A stretch of 33,869 nucleotides of DNA, taken from NCBI GenBank assembly GCA_044350425.1, contig JBILHS010000058.1, forward strand, positions 1-33,869, given 5' to 3'. The DNA comes from M3007 sp044350425. GTDB lineage: Bacteria; Bacteroidota; Bacteroidia; Chitinophagales; Saprospiraceae. The translations under genes were made by a program, and so were the position numbers. Under the pieces are notes generated by a model that ran no database searches, was not told the origin of the DNA, and saw nothing but the letters and a program-made list of their open reading frames with translations. Shown in pieces: positions 1 to 8,170 of the stretch; position 1 is the stretch's first letter, and each line of letters begins with the position of its first letter.

Positions 1-199
1 AGTCAATCCCAATCCAAAGCGACCATAGATTATTCCGTTTTTCATGGCTCAAAAGAGGCTGTTTCACATGTCTTTTGCCTAAGCTTTATACCATATGATA
101 TTCCTTTCGAGCCGATAAACCTTCCAGTTTTTTAAAACCTGGAAGGTTTGTGCCAGAAAAAACGAAATAATCTATGGCAGCTTCGGATTGAAATTGACT
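1..199. repeat. Long imperfect inverted repeat (left end cut by window edge)
   Basis: Bases 1-42 and the reverse complement of 158-199 match at 36 of 42 positions, including 19 of 20 in 23-42 against 158-177. Similarity continues weakly inward to about base 54 (against about 146-157). The arm starts at base 1, so the element probably extends to the left of the window. A separate hairpin (117-149) lies inside it, off centre. No ORF fills it, so it resembles a MITE-like or foldback element, or a large intergenic RNA hairpin. No target-site duplication can be judged because the left end is missing. I did not see another copy in this window. Confidence 0.7.
117..149. repeat. Hairpin inside the 1-199 inverted repeat
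   Basis: Arms 117-127 and 139-149 are perfect complements of 11 bp (AAACCTTCCAG with CTGGAAGGTTT). The 128-131 T run can pair further with the 134-137 A run if one C is bulged, giving about 15 bp in total. The flanks lack a clear T-tract on either strand, so a Rho-independent terminator is possible but not supported. It lies about 140 bp downstream of the M1 peptidase stop codon. Confidence 0.6.
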
Positions 200-289
200 T
201 ATTTATACAGATTCATCATCGATTCAAAAGGAATAAAATTTGGCCTAAGGACTTATGAGGCACCTGCTTGTACTTCGGGTATTCGCTAC
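200..289. other. Spacer, nothing recognised
   Basis: About 90 bp between the inverted repeat and the stop codon of the M1 peptidase gene. A short open frame on the plus strand (188-391) runs through it into the peptidase gene, but it has no recognisable protein features and I do not call it. Confidence 0.5.
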
Positions 290-3200
290 TTATCGCACAA
301 AGTTTTCTATCTGCTTAACCGGATCAGAAAAACGGAGGCGCACACTCCAGGAGATCGTTCTCATGTAGTTCTCACCGCAAAAAATACCTGATTTTCTGGT
401 GCCTCCAGCCTGCTTACAGTATTGCTGATTTAAGTAACTGGAATTGACCAAGGGGAAATAAAATTCCAGTCCTCCTTTGAAAAACTCGAGCATAAGCCCA
501 CCACTCCACAGCAATTGTTCCTTAAATGGGCGGGCAGTATTGCTTGCATCATCATAATATCCCAGATCAAAATAGGGCCTCAGCGGGATATTCAAGGGCA
601 GGCGTACGGGGAGATCGGCTTTCAGGTTAAGTGCCAAAATGTAATTGTTGGAATTTCCGATACTGCCTGCGACAGCACTCCCAAAGGCACCTTTGAATCC
701 ACCTTCGTTTTGAGTGACTTGTCTGTCCCGGAACCCTTCTCCACCGGAACGGGCTAAAATGGGCTGGTCCAATTTGTAATCATTGAAGTCCTGCGTATTC
801 AGGCTGAGCGCATTGGATGCTACATTTTCATTTCGCGCAGGGTTGTGCAGGAAATATCCACCAAATGCGCGCAGGGTGATTTTCTTTTTTTCTTTGTAAA
901 AGATCTTTTGTTGCCACTCCATAGTGCCCCGAAGGTAATTGTCTGCATTGCTGGATGCATCCAGGTCAGACTGGGTTTCCAGAGCGATTTGAAAGCGGTA
1001 AGGATGGGGCAAACCAACTGCTTCGCCTTCGTACCGCAATTCATGGATGGTATTATTTTTCCAGGCGTTGCCCAGATACTGTCCATCTGAACCAAATTGG
1101 CCTTGTTGTCTGCCAATAAACAGGGTCCGGAAGCTCAGTACATGCGTAAAGGACATCGAAGGAGACCGCAACGCCACCTGCACTTGTGGAGCAATGCGAT
1201 AAAATCGGGTATAGGATTGATCCTCTATGAAGTTAAAATCAAAAGATTTGATGCCAACGCCCAGGGTGACTTTTGGAAACAGCCCACCCGGGAAAAACTT
1301 GTATTTCACGTCGGCCAGACCAACCAGACGCTTTGAGCCGGAAGCAAAACCCGGAAGCAGGTAATATTGTAGTTTTCTGGAGGGCAGGGGTGGATTATAG
1401 ATCACCAGGCCTAAGATGGTCTTATCCGCATTGTTCCAGCCTACCCATGGCAAGGCCGCGATCGTATTCCGGCGAGAATTCTGAAAAATGGCGATGGAAC
1501 GAAACTCCAGGGGACGCATACCCGGGAATAAACCGGTGGTCCGGCGAAAGTTGTCTTTTCTGTTGAGGTCCAGTGTTTTTCGGACATGATCTATCTCGTA
1601 TGCATCCGCTGAATCTGCATGGAACAGGATTGTTTTCGTGGACCGGCCCTCAATGGGTGGAAACCATTCTGTTTTGAGGGGCTTTCCATCCTTTAAAGCA
1701 GTGATTGAAAATGGTGCCGACAATTGGCCTTTGTTTTGGATCACCAGGGCTTTGGTCTGCACCGTTTTTGGTGTGGTGGTTACGACTCCATTTTGACTCC
1801 GATCCATGACAACGAAACCGACTTCCTTATTCTGAAACCCCTTGAGCTTGAGATCCAATTGTTTTTGTGTTTGCATGGACTCAAAAAACCAATCTGCTTT
1901 CAGTTCTTTTTCCTGGAATACCGCTTTTAAGTCTTCCGGATAGGGGTGCCGAAATTGCCAGCGTTGATAGTATTCCTGCATGGCAGAATCCATCGTTTTG
2001 GTTCCTTCTGCCTGTTCCAGCCAATGCAGGCAGATAGCCGTTTTCATATAAACCTGTAAACCATAGGCGATCTGAGAAAACGCATTGGAATGGGTGTCGG
2101 GAGGGGTGTCCTGGTGTTCTCTGGCCAATATCAGATAGCCGTTTTCGAACAGAGAACCTTGTTTTTTTTCATTGAGTATGAATTTTGGGATATTCATGAA
2201 ACTATTGTCTTTATAATACTCCTTCATGTATCGGTTTTCATAATAGGAGTTTAAGCCTTCGTCCATGAAGGGGTGATCACGCTCATTGGATGCCAGAATA
2301 CCATAAAACCAGTTGTGGCCCACTTCATGGGTAATCACATTGTCCAGATCTTTTGCCGCGGACGAATTCCCGATCACAGTGATCATCGGATACTCCATCC
2401 CACCCCCGGCGCTCAATGCAGAGTGCACCGCTGTCGCCTGTGGCCAGGGATATTCACCCACTTTATCTGAATAAAACTCGATCGCCCGGCGCACATAAAA
2501 GGCTCCTTTTTCCCAGTGTTTTGACTGACCTGCTTTCAAGGCGGTCTCCTTATCACTTGGGAACATTGCCCAGCAGTCCACGGTCTTACCCGAAGCAAGG
2601 CGTGCAGTATCTTTGAGTACCAAAAACCGTTTGTCAGCAAACCATGCAAAATCGTGTACTTTTTCAGCCGTGTAACGAATGGTTTTCATTTTTGGGCTGG
2701 AGGCCGGAAATGGGTCTGCCTGATGGAGTTCTGAGCTGCCCAGACGGGCACGTGTTTCCGTTTCTTTTTTTTGTAAAAACTCGATTTCTGAAGCGGTCAT
2801 CAGGACGCCGGTTGCACCCACTACATAGTTTTCCGGAAGAGTCAGGGTAACGTCGAAAGAACCAAATTCCGAGTAAAATTCGCCCATGTCCAGGTATGGC
2901 ATGGCATGCCAGCCTTTGTGGTCATAGACCGCTGGTTTGGGATACCATTGGGTCATTTGATAACTGGTTTCCACATGCCCGAGTCGTGAAAAAGAGGCCG
3001 GGATTTTGAGCGAAAAAGGAGTTTCGATCCGCACCCGGGCACCAGGAGCAAGCGGCTGAAGCAAGGTGATTACGGCGATGTCAGGATTTTTTGGATCGAA
3101 TTTCCAGGCGGCTTTTTGTCCGTTTGCAGTAAAATCAAGCTGTTTATAAAATCCAAGATCCAGATCTTTTGCAAAGTAAAATCGGCTATTCCCATCCCGA

Positions 3201-3451
3201 AGCTTTTGTTTGCAAAAGGCGGATTGATGGTTTTTAAAAGCATTCCCCCAGAGATGCACCCAGATCTGTGGCAGGGCATCCGGTGAATGATTGATGTATT
3301 CAAAGGCTACATTGCCTGTCAGGATGTTTTGGGTATCATCCAGGGTGGCATTGATCCGATAATTTACCTCCTGCTGGAAATAAGGCAGTGGATTCTGAGC
3401 AAAGCACCGTATCGCGCATGCCAGGAGGAGAAGGACAAATATTTGTTTCAT
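290..3451 (-). CDS. M1 family zinc aminopeptidase with C-terminal outer-membrane-barrel-like region
   Basis: Secreted metallopeptidase of 1053 residues from the ATG at 3451; a TTG two codons upstream is less likely. The first 18 residues form a signal peptide ending near CFAQ. The M1 catalytic signature is complete: HEVGH at residues 375-379, then Glu398 after the usual 18-residue gap, for zinc binding. The substrate-binding GAMEN motif is replaced by GGMEY (about 350-354), a change I recall in Bacteroidota relatives. The peptidase part ends near residue 560. The remaining 450 residues, roughly 640-1053, alternate aromatic and polar residues with short turns and end in strand-like segments (SWSVRLRF), which resembles a beta-barrel of the surface-antigen/BamA type. 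I infer that the enzyme is tethered to the outer membrane and trims peptides at the cell surface. Family assignment is firm; the barrel is inferred. Ordinary M1 enzymes are 600-900 residues. Confidence 0.9.
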   Translation of the reverse strand: MKQIFVLLLLACAIRCFAQNPLPYFQQEVNYRINATLDDTQNILTGNVAFEYINHSPDALPQIWVHLWGNAFKNHQSAFCKQKLRDGNSRFYFAKDLDLGFYKQLDFTANGQKAAWKFDPKNPDIAVITLLQPLAPGARVRIETPFSLKIPASFSRLGHVETSYQMTQWYPKPAVYDHKGWHAMPYLDMGEFYSEFGSFDVTLTLPENYVVGATGVLMTASEIEFLQKKETETRARLGSSELHQADPFPASSPKMKTIRYTAEKVHDFAWFADKRFLVLKDTARLASGKTVDCWAMFPSDKETALKAGQSKHWEKGAFYVRRAIEFYSDKVGEYPWPQATAVHSALSAGGGMEYPMITVIGNSSAAKDLDNVITHEVGHNWFYGILASNERDHPFMDEGLNSYYENRYMKEYYKDNSFMNIPKFILNEKKQGSLFENGYLILAREHQDTPPDTHSNAFSQIAYGLQVYMKTAICLHWLEQAEGTKTMDSAMQEYYQRWQFRHPYPEDLKAVFQEKELKADWFFESMQTQKQLDLKLKGFQNKEVGFVVMDRSQNGVVTTTPKTVQTKALVIQNKGQLSAPFSITALKDGKPLKTEWFPPIEGRSTKTILFHADSADAYEIDHVRKTLDLNRKDNFRRTTGLFPGMRPLEFRSIAIFQNSRRNTIAALPWVGWNNADKTILGLVIYNPPLPSRKLQYYLLPGFASGSKRLVGLADVKYKFFPGGLFPKVTLGVGIKSFDFNFIEDQSYTRFYRIAPQVQVALRSPSMSFTHVLSFRTLFIGRQQGQFGSDGQYLGNAWKNNTIHELRYEGEAVGLPHPYRFQIALETQSDLDASSNADNYLRGTMEWQQKIFYKEKKKITLRAFGGYFLHNPARNENVASNALSLNTQDFNDYKLDQPILARSGGEGFRDRQVTQNEGGFKGAFGSAVAGSIGNSNNYILALNLKADLPVRLPLNIPLRPYFDLGYYDDASNTARPFKEQLLWSGGLMLEFFKGGLEFYFPLVNSSYLNQQYCKQAGGTRKSGIFCGENYMRTISWSVRLRFSDPVKQIENFVR

Positions 3452-3476
3452 GGTCAAAAAAAGTAGCGTGAAAGGG

Positions 3477-3484
3477 CAAATTTA
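3477..3484 (-). promoter_or_regulatory. Candidate Bacteroidota -7 element for the M1 peptidase gene
   Basis: The minus strand reads TAAATTTG, an exact TAnnTTTG match, 26 bases upstream of the ATG at 3451. I see no convincing TTG at the -33 position, so support is the -7 element and its position only. Confidence 0.4.
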
Positions 3485-3524
3485 CCAAACATCCAGTGAC
3501 CTTTGGCAGTAAAGCTTCGTTCTA

Positions 3525-5546
3525 GTGATAAAAACCCTGGTTTTATGTTTGGTTACCGCAACGCTGGCAGCACAACCGCTATTTCAAAAAAAAATAGATG
3601 GCCTGCAGGCCGCTGAAGGCCTGACACCGCTGCCCGATGGAGGCTATGTGTTGGCCGGCTTGCGGGGTAATTGTATCCAGATCATCCGGCTGGAAGCGGA
3701 CGGCTCGGCTCGATGGATGAAGCAGGTTTGCCTGGCCAATGCCTTGGAAGACATTAGTTTTGGACGCTTACACCTGGAAGCGGACAAGCTTACTTCGGGT
3801 GCATTTTTTCTCATTTTTCGAAAGGGTGCGTTTTCATCCTCCCCGGATAATTTGATGAATCTGATGAAATTCAATGCAAATGGCGACCTGCTTTGGGAAA
3901 CCCAGCTGTATCCTGAAAAACGATACGGCACTTTTTCATCCGGCAGTTTGCTGGCAGTAACTCCCACGGGCACATCCTGGGCCATACACGGCATGGGTTT
4001 AACCAATGCTTTGCCGTACCTGAATCAGATCCTTTTATTTAAAGTGGATCCATCTGGTCAACCACTTTTGCGCAAATTTTTTTTGACAGATCTCCCGGCA
4101 ATCGCGAACGGCATCGCAACCAAAAACGATCAGGCCGTTTTTGTTTACGGTAGCCTGGGAAATAGTGATGGATGTGTCCTGAAACTCAATGAACAAGGGG
4201 AGATCGTTTGGGCCAAAAGCTATGCGGGCATGAGTTTTTTGAAAGACGGCGGTTTTTTCCCCAATGGAGATCTGTTGCTGCTGGCTGAACATAACGATGC
4301 ATTTGCATTGCTCCGAATCGCACCTGATGGATCCGTGATTTGGGCAGCAAAATGGTCGGATCCGCTCAGTATTTTCCATGCTGCAGTAACGGAGGAGAAT
4401 GGAGTGGTTTTGGCGGCGAGAAAAACAGGCGACCCGTTTATCCTGTTCAAAATCAAGCCCTTAACAAACGAAACACTATGGGCAAAAACTTACGAAGCAT
4501 GCACCAGATACCACTTGAGCGCCCTGAAATCGACCCCGGATGGTGGGTTTGTATATGCCCAAAGTTCTTTTGACGGGGCAAATAAATCACGCATTGTAAA
4601 AGCGGAGGCATCGGGAAAACTTTCACCAACTTGCCCGTTTTGGGAATCGCCTGTTCCTGAATTAGTGCCTCTTCAGGTCACTACACTCCCCTTACAATTT
4701 ACGGAATCAGGCTCCTGGATGGAAGGGACGCAGCATTCTTTTGTGCACAGCGAATCTCCATTGGTGATGCAGGATTGCTGCCCGGGCGAATATCCGGAAG
4801 CAAGGTTTGTTTTACCCGACTCCGTTTGTGTAGACGCCCCTTTTAACCTGACATCATCGGGAAATTCCTGCTCCGATGCCTGGCACTGGCAAATTCCAGA
4901 TGCGCAACCGGAAGAAGCACTGGAGCGCACTTTTTACAATATTATCCTTGATCAGGAGGGAAACTTTCCGGTCACATTGACCGAAACAGTAGGCGTTTGT
5001 ACCGATACTTCCAGCGGGATCATACGCGCTGTGGCTGCCCTGAAGCAGCAGATCGTTGCCTTTTCAGATACAACGATTTGTCCGGATGCCCCTTTCGAAA
5101 TCCAGGCAAATGTATCTGGTCTCGATGCATGGACCTGGTCGGACGGAAGTTCCGCAACTAACCTGATATTAGATCCACCTGCTATGGGTACTTATGCGCT
5201 GATTGCCCAAAAAGGACTTTGCTCGGTTGTAGATTCGTTCCGGATTCAGCTTGGAAACTGTGGCCCCACCCGAATTTTTGTTCCCAATGCATTCTCTCCC
5301 AATGCGGATGGTGAGAATGATGTCTGGGAGATTTTTGGTCAAGCGGGTATAAAGGCGAAGGACTGCCGTGTTTTTGATCGCTGGGGCAATCAATGCTATT
5401 CCACGCAAACCGATGAAATGCCACTCTGGGATGGCAGGTTTAATGACAGGCAAGTTCCTGCCGGAGTCTACGTCTGGCAATTTCGCTACCTGAATCCGGA
5501 AGGGATAGAGGAATTTCGGACAGGAGATCTGCTTCTGCTGCGATGA
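3525..5546 (+). CDS. Secreted propeller-like protein with gliding-motility C-terminal domain (T9SS type B cargo)
   Basis: 673 residues. The GTG at 3525 is the only possible start that keeps the signal peptide (MIKTLVLCLVTATLAAQ): an in-frame TAG lies directly before it and the next Met is about 60 residues in. Residues 20-380 carry repeated units with a turn such as TPDGGYVLAG or LPDGGYVLAG, then a strand and a W-x-K segment. These resemble the delta-60/beta-propeller repeats common in Bacteroidota surface proteins. Residues about 425-575 are Cys-containing PKD- or Ig-like modules. The last 95 residues are a type B CTD with FVPNAFSPNADGEND, DRWGN, WDG and terminal LLLLR. The CTD directs export by the type IX system and surface attachment. 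There is no PorP/SprF gene next to it. The specific ligand or role is unknown. It is divergent from the M1 peptidase gene and converges on the DUF4153 gene with a 1-bp gap. Confidence 0.85.
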   Translation: MIKTLVLCLVTATLAAQPLFQKKIDGLQAAEGLTPLPDGGYVLAGLRGNCIQIIRLEADGSARWMKQVCLANALEDISFGRLHLEADKLTSGAFFLIFRKGAFSSSPDNLMNLMKFNANGDLLWETQLYPEKRYGTFSSGSLLAVTPTGTSWAIHGMGLTNALPYLNQILLFKVDPSGQPLLRKFFLTDLPAIANGIATKNDQAVFVYGSLGNSDGCVLKLNEQGEIVWAKSYAGMSFLKDGGFFPNGDLLLLAEHNDAFALLRIAPDGSVIWAAKWSDPLSIFHAAVTEENGVVLAARKTGDPFILFKIKPLTNETLWAKTYEACTRYHLSALKSTPDGGFVYAQSSFDGANKSRIVKAEASGKLSPTCPFWESPVPELVPLQVTTLPLQFTESGSWMEGTQHSFVHSESPLVMQDCCPGEYPEARFVLPDSVCVDAPFNLTSSGNSCSDAWHWQIPDAQPEEALERTFYNIILDQEGNFPVTLTETVGVCTDTSSGIIRAVAALKQQIVAFSDTTICPDAPFEIQANVSGLDAWTWSDGSSATNLILDPPAMGTYALIAQKGLCSVVDSFRIQLGNCGPTRIFVPNAFSPNADGENDVWEIFGQAGIKAKDCRVFDRWGNQCYSTQTDEMPLWDGRFNDRQVPAGVYVWQFRYLNPEGIEEFRTGDLLLLR

Positions 5547-5547
5547 G

Positions 5548-7356
5548 CTATTTTTCTTTCAGCAGGAGCAGCCCATAACAATACTCCAACCGCTTATCCT
5601 GTCCGAGTATCTCAATTTGCGCCTCCTCCATGATGATGCGAAGTGCCCCCTTTTTTCCTGAGAAGCTGAGGATTCGCTCCTTTTCGGGCAGCTTATGATA
5701 TTGGTAGGACTCATCTTGATTATTGTTTTCCGACCATTTTTGGATGCCTGGAACAAAGCTGAACTGCTCGATCAGGTTCTTTTTACCCTCCTTTTTCTGC
5801 CACCATTCGAGCATTTTACCATCCTTAGAAAGGCAGAAATAATAACCGGGACCATCCGGTTCATCCTGATTGGTGACATTTAGTCTTACCCGGAATGCGG
5901 TATCGTAGCCACGCAAATCCATGGGCTCTGGTGTTTCCGGCGCCATCAGATGAAGCGATTTGGCTCCGGTGACGGAAGTTTGATCAATCCGGAGCCACTT
6001 TACGAGGCCATTGTATTCCAGCACAGTGCTGTCAATCGGTTCAGGTAATAAATCGCTGAGGGCATCGTGATTTTCCAGGAAGCTGATCGCTGAGGTGATC
6101 CGGGCCACCTCCGGCTCCGTGAGTGGGATCGAACCAGGTTTCATTTGGCCATTTTCGAAGCGCCCGCCTTTGGTTAATATTTCAGTCAGGATTCCTTTTT
6201 GACTTCGCTCGGAAACGGAAAATGCGCTCAGGGGCCCAAATGCCCATACCAAGGCCACGATGGCCAAAGAAATGGGAATGAACTTGATGTTGTCATTTTT
6301 GGAAATTAAAAAATAGAGACAAGCCCCTGCTAGCCAGACACCCAAAAGAGCCACCAGATATCTCGGCTCCGTCACCCCATAATCGCTGATGCGTCGGCCA
6401 ATGGCAATGAAAAGCAAGCCGGTAAGGGGCAACAGCACCCACCAGAACCAACGTTTGAAACCCTTCACCATGGGGTTGTCCTCTTCTTCTGCCAGGTAGA
6501 AATTGAGCAGGTAAGTGAAAATGCCAGCCACAGAAAAGCCAATCACCAGCGAGCCGATCCATCCGTGTGGCAAAGACCATTGCAGACCGATCTTCGCAGC
6601 ATAGGCATATAGGATAAGGAAGTACAAGATCACGATGGGGATGAGTATGAACTTGGAAAGGTTGCGGAAAACCCAACTGTAGGCGGCAGGATCCCCATCC
6701 GCTACATTTGCTGATATTTCAGCTTCTTCAGCGTATTTTTCAGGAAAATGAAACAGGAAATAACTGGTATTGAATAAGCCTGCGAGCAGCACAAATAGTT
6801 TGGCATACAGGCGTTCCTGAAAGTCCAGGCCAAATAAATTATCCACCGCTAAAATGGCCAAAGCCAAACCAACAAATAAAATAAGCGTAAACGCGCTTCC
6901 TACGATGAAATTGGCCAAAAGCTGCCGGTTGTATTCCCAAAAATCACGAATTGAACGGTCATTGAGGTACGGCCCAAAGGCTACATTGAGGTGCATTACC
7001 AACATCAAGGCCAGATACTGTGGCAGAATATGCCAGTCAAAATCAGTAGCCTTGGTATCCAGCCAGAACCAGCAACCGATCAACCCGATAAACCCTGCGC
7101 CCTGAAGCAACCATCCGCGTTTTTCGTTCCAACCATTCGATTCAGAGAATGCGACGAGTGCGGTCAGGAATGGCAAACCCAGCTGACAGGTGATCCAGTT
7201 TCTGGCAAAAAAATCCTCCCCGTCTCCCGGTTCATTATAATCAATCAAGGCAAAACAGGCAATGGTTCCAAGCAAAGTGCAGAGCATGGCCCCTGGAAAT
7301 CTGCGCCAAACCTGAGCAAATGCGATCAATAAAATACCAGGTGAAGGAATTTTCAT
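5548..7356 (-). CDS. DUF4153-type polytopic membrane protein
   Basis: 602 residues from the ATG at 7356. About the first 370 residues are mostly hydrophobic, with roughly ten to eleven predicted membrane segments (for example 20-40, 155-175, 182-205, 232-255, 263-285, 297-320, 330-370). A soluble C-terminal domain of about 230 residues follows. The block around residues 120-175 (DRSIRDFWEYNRQ then FIVGSAFTLILF) and the following LFN..YFLFHFPE stretch look like the DUF4153 family. No catalytic motif is visible and the family's role is unknown. The C-terminal part looks like a folded extracytoplasmic or cytoplasmic domain, not a linker. Its stop codon is 1 bp from that of the convergent CTD gene, so the two transcripts must run into each other. 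A large dyad at 7390-7433 lies just upstream of its start. Confidence 0.7.
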   Translation of the reverse strand: MKIPSPGILLIAFAQVWRRFPGAMLCTLLGTIACFALIDYNEPGDGEDFFARNWITCQLGLPFLTALVAFSESNGWNEKRGWLLQGAGFIGLIGCWFWLDTKATDFDWHILPQYLALMLVMHLNVAFGPYLNDRSIRDFWEYNRQLLANFIVGSAFTLILFVGLALAILAVDNLFGLDFQERLYAKLFVLLAGLFNTSYFLFHFPEKYAEEAEISANVADGDPAAYSWVFRNLSKFILIPIVILYFLILYAYAAKIGLQWSLPHGWIGSLVIGFSVAGIFTYLLNFYLAEEEDNPMVKGFKRWFWWVLLPLTGLLFIAIGRRISDYGVTEPRYLVALLGVWLAGACLYFLISKNDNIKFIPISLAIVALVWAFGPLSAFSVSERSQKGILTEILTKGGRFENGQMKPGSIPLTEPEVARITSAISFLENHDALSDLLPEPIDSTVLEYNGLVKWLRIDQTSVTGAKSLHLMAPETPEPMDLRGYDTAFRVRLNVTNQDEPDGPGYYFCLSKDGKMLEWWQKKEGKKNLIEQFSFVPGIQKWSENNNQDESYQYHKLPEKERILSFSGKKGALRIIMEEAQIEILGQDKRLEYCYGLLLLKEK

Positions 7357-7389
7357 GGATGTCAGTTTAGGAAGTGAGGGTGGCGTGAA

Positions 7390-7433
7390 GTGATAAAAAT
7401 GTTGCCGGGTAAAACACGTTACCGGCTTATCAC
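7390..7433. promoter_or_regulatory. Large interrupted dyad between divergent genes
   Basis: GTGATAA (7390-7396) pairs with TTATCAC (7427-7433). Inside it, GCCGG (7404-7408) plus TAA (7410-7412) pairs with TTA (7419-7421) plus CCGGC (7422-7426), with one bulged G and a 6-base loop. A 7-base bulge separates outer and inner stems on the left side only. It lies 34-77 bp upstream of the DUF4153 start and about 130-170 bp before the secreted protein gene at 7560. It could be an operator for either gene or a leader hairpin of the DUF4153 mRNA. Confidence 0.55.
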
Positions 7434-7533
7434 TCCGTTGTTTTCAGACGCAAGAAACAAATTTCCTTAGTTTTTTAACGAGCAGTAATTGGAAACATTG
7501 GTTTCACCCGTCTATCATGAACCAGAACTTGGC

Positions 7534-7541
7534 TACTTTTG
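7534..7541 (+). promoter_or_regulatory. Candidate Bacteroidota -7 element
   Basis: TACTTTTG is an exact TAnnTTTG match, 18 bases before the ATG at 7560. It implies a very short leader and argues against the upstream TTG (7539) as start, because that TTG would lie in the promoter. No clear -33 TTG sits at the usual 17-23 bp spacing. Confidence 0.5.
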
Positions 7542-7559
7542 CAGCCTCAAATCCATTAT

Positions 7560-8102
7560 ATGCGCACATTATTTTTCGCTTCACTGTTTTTCCTCCTCCT
7601 GATTCCGACTGCTTACGGGCAACAGGCGGAGTTTCCGGAGTCGTGGACGGGTAATTGGAAGGGTACCCTCGAAATTTTTAACGGTAAAGGCAAGGTTCAG
7701 TCGGTCGAAATGACCGTTGAACTCCATAAGATCGACACCTCTAAAGAAGGAAGATACACTTTCGGGCTCATTTACGGTTCCAGAGAGCAGGATTGGCGCC
7801 CCTATGAACTGGTGCCGGTTGCACCGGAAAAAGGGATCTGGAAAGTGGATGAAAAAAATTCCATCCTCATGGAAAGTTACCTGTATGGCCCAAAACTTCT
7901 TTGCTGGTTTGTGGTTCAAGGTAGTCGCATTCTCTGCACCTACGAGAAGATCAATGACAACACCATGGTCTTTGAAGTCATTTCTGGCATGGAAACTGCC
8001 ATAAGTATCACAGGAAATACCAAACAAGGAGAGGAAGAGATTTCAGAAGTCAAAACGTTCCCTTGTTCAGTTTTTCAACGGGCTGTTTTGCACAAACAGT
8101 GA
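7560..8102 (+). CDS. Small secreted protein, uncharacterised, beta-rich
   Basis: 180 residues from the ATG at 7560, which begins a clear signal peptide (about 20 residues, ending near AYGQQ). The mature part starts with a W-T-G-N-W-x-G motif and then runs as alternating strands with polar turns (KGTLEIFNGKGK, YTFGLIYG, SILMESYLYG, SRILCTYEKIND). This suggests an antiparallel beta-barrel or sandwich of lipocalin-like size. The WxGNWxG opening is typical of several secreted lipocalin-like Bacteroidota proteins that act on or bind small ligands, but I cannot name the family. There is no T9SS sorting domain, so it is probably periplasmic. It is followed 68 bp later by a CTD surface protein on the same strand. 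Confidence 0.75.
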   Translation: MRTLFFASLFFLLLIPTAYGQQAEFPESWTGNWKGTLEIFNGKGKVQSVEMTVELHKIDTSKEGRYTFGLIYGSREQDWRPYELVPVAPEKGIWKVDEKNSILMESYLYGPKLLCWFVVQGSRILCTYEKINDNTMVFEVISGMETAISITGNTKQGEEEISEVKTFPCSVFQRAVLHKQ

Positions 8103-8170
8103 TGTTTGTAAAGGCGTGATTAAAAAGATCCAACACAAGCCCCTTTGCGTACGTTTAGGTGATGATAACC

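Noticed and set aside
117..149. Rho-independent terminator for the M1 peptidase gene
   Set aside because: The stem is strong, but no T-tract follows on the minus strand and it is 140 bp from the stop codon; kept only as a hairpin.
7581..8027. 148-residue minus-strand ORF opposite the small secreted protein
   Set aside because: The plus-strand frame has a signal peptide and an upstream -7 element; the antisense frame has neither.
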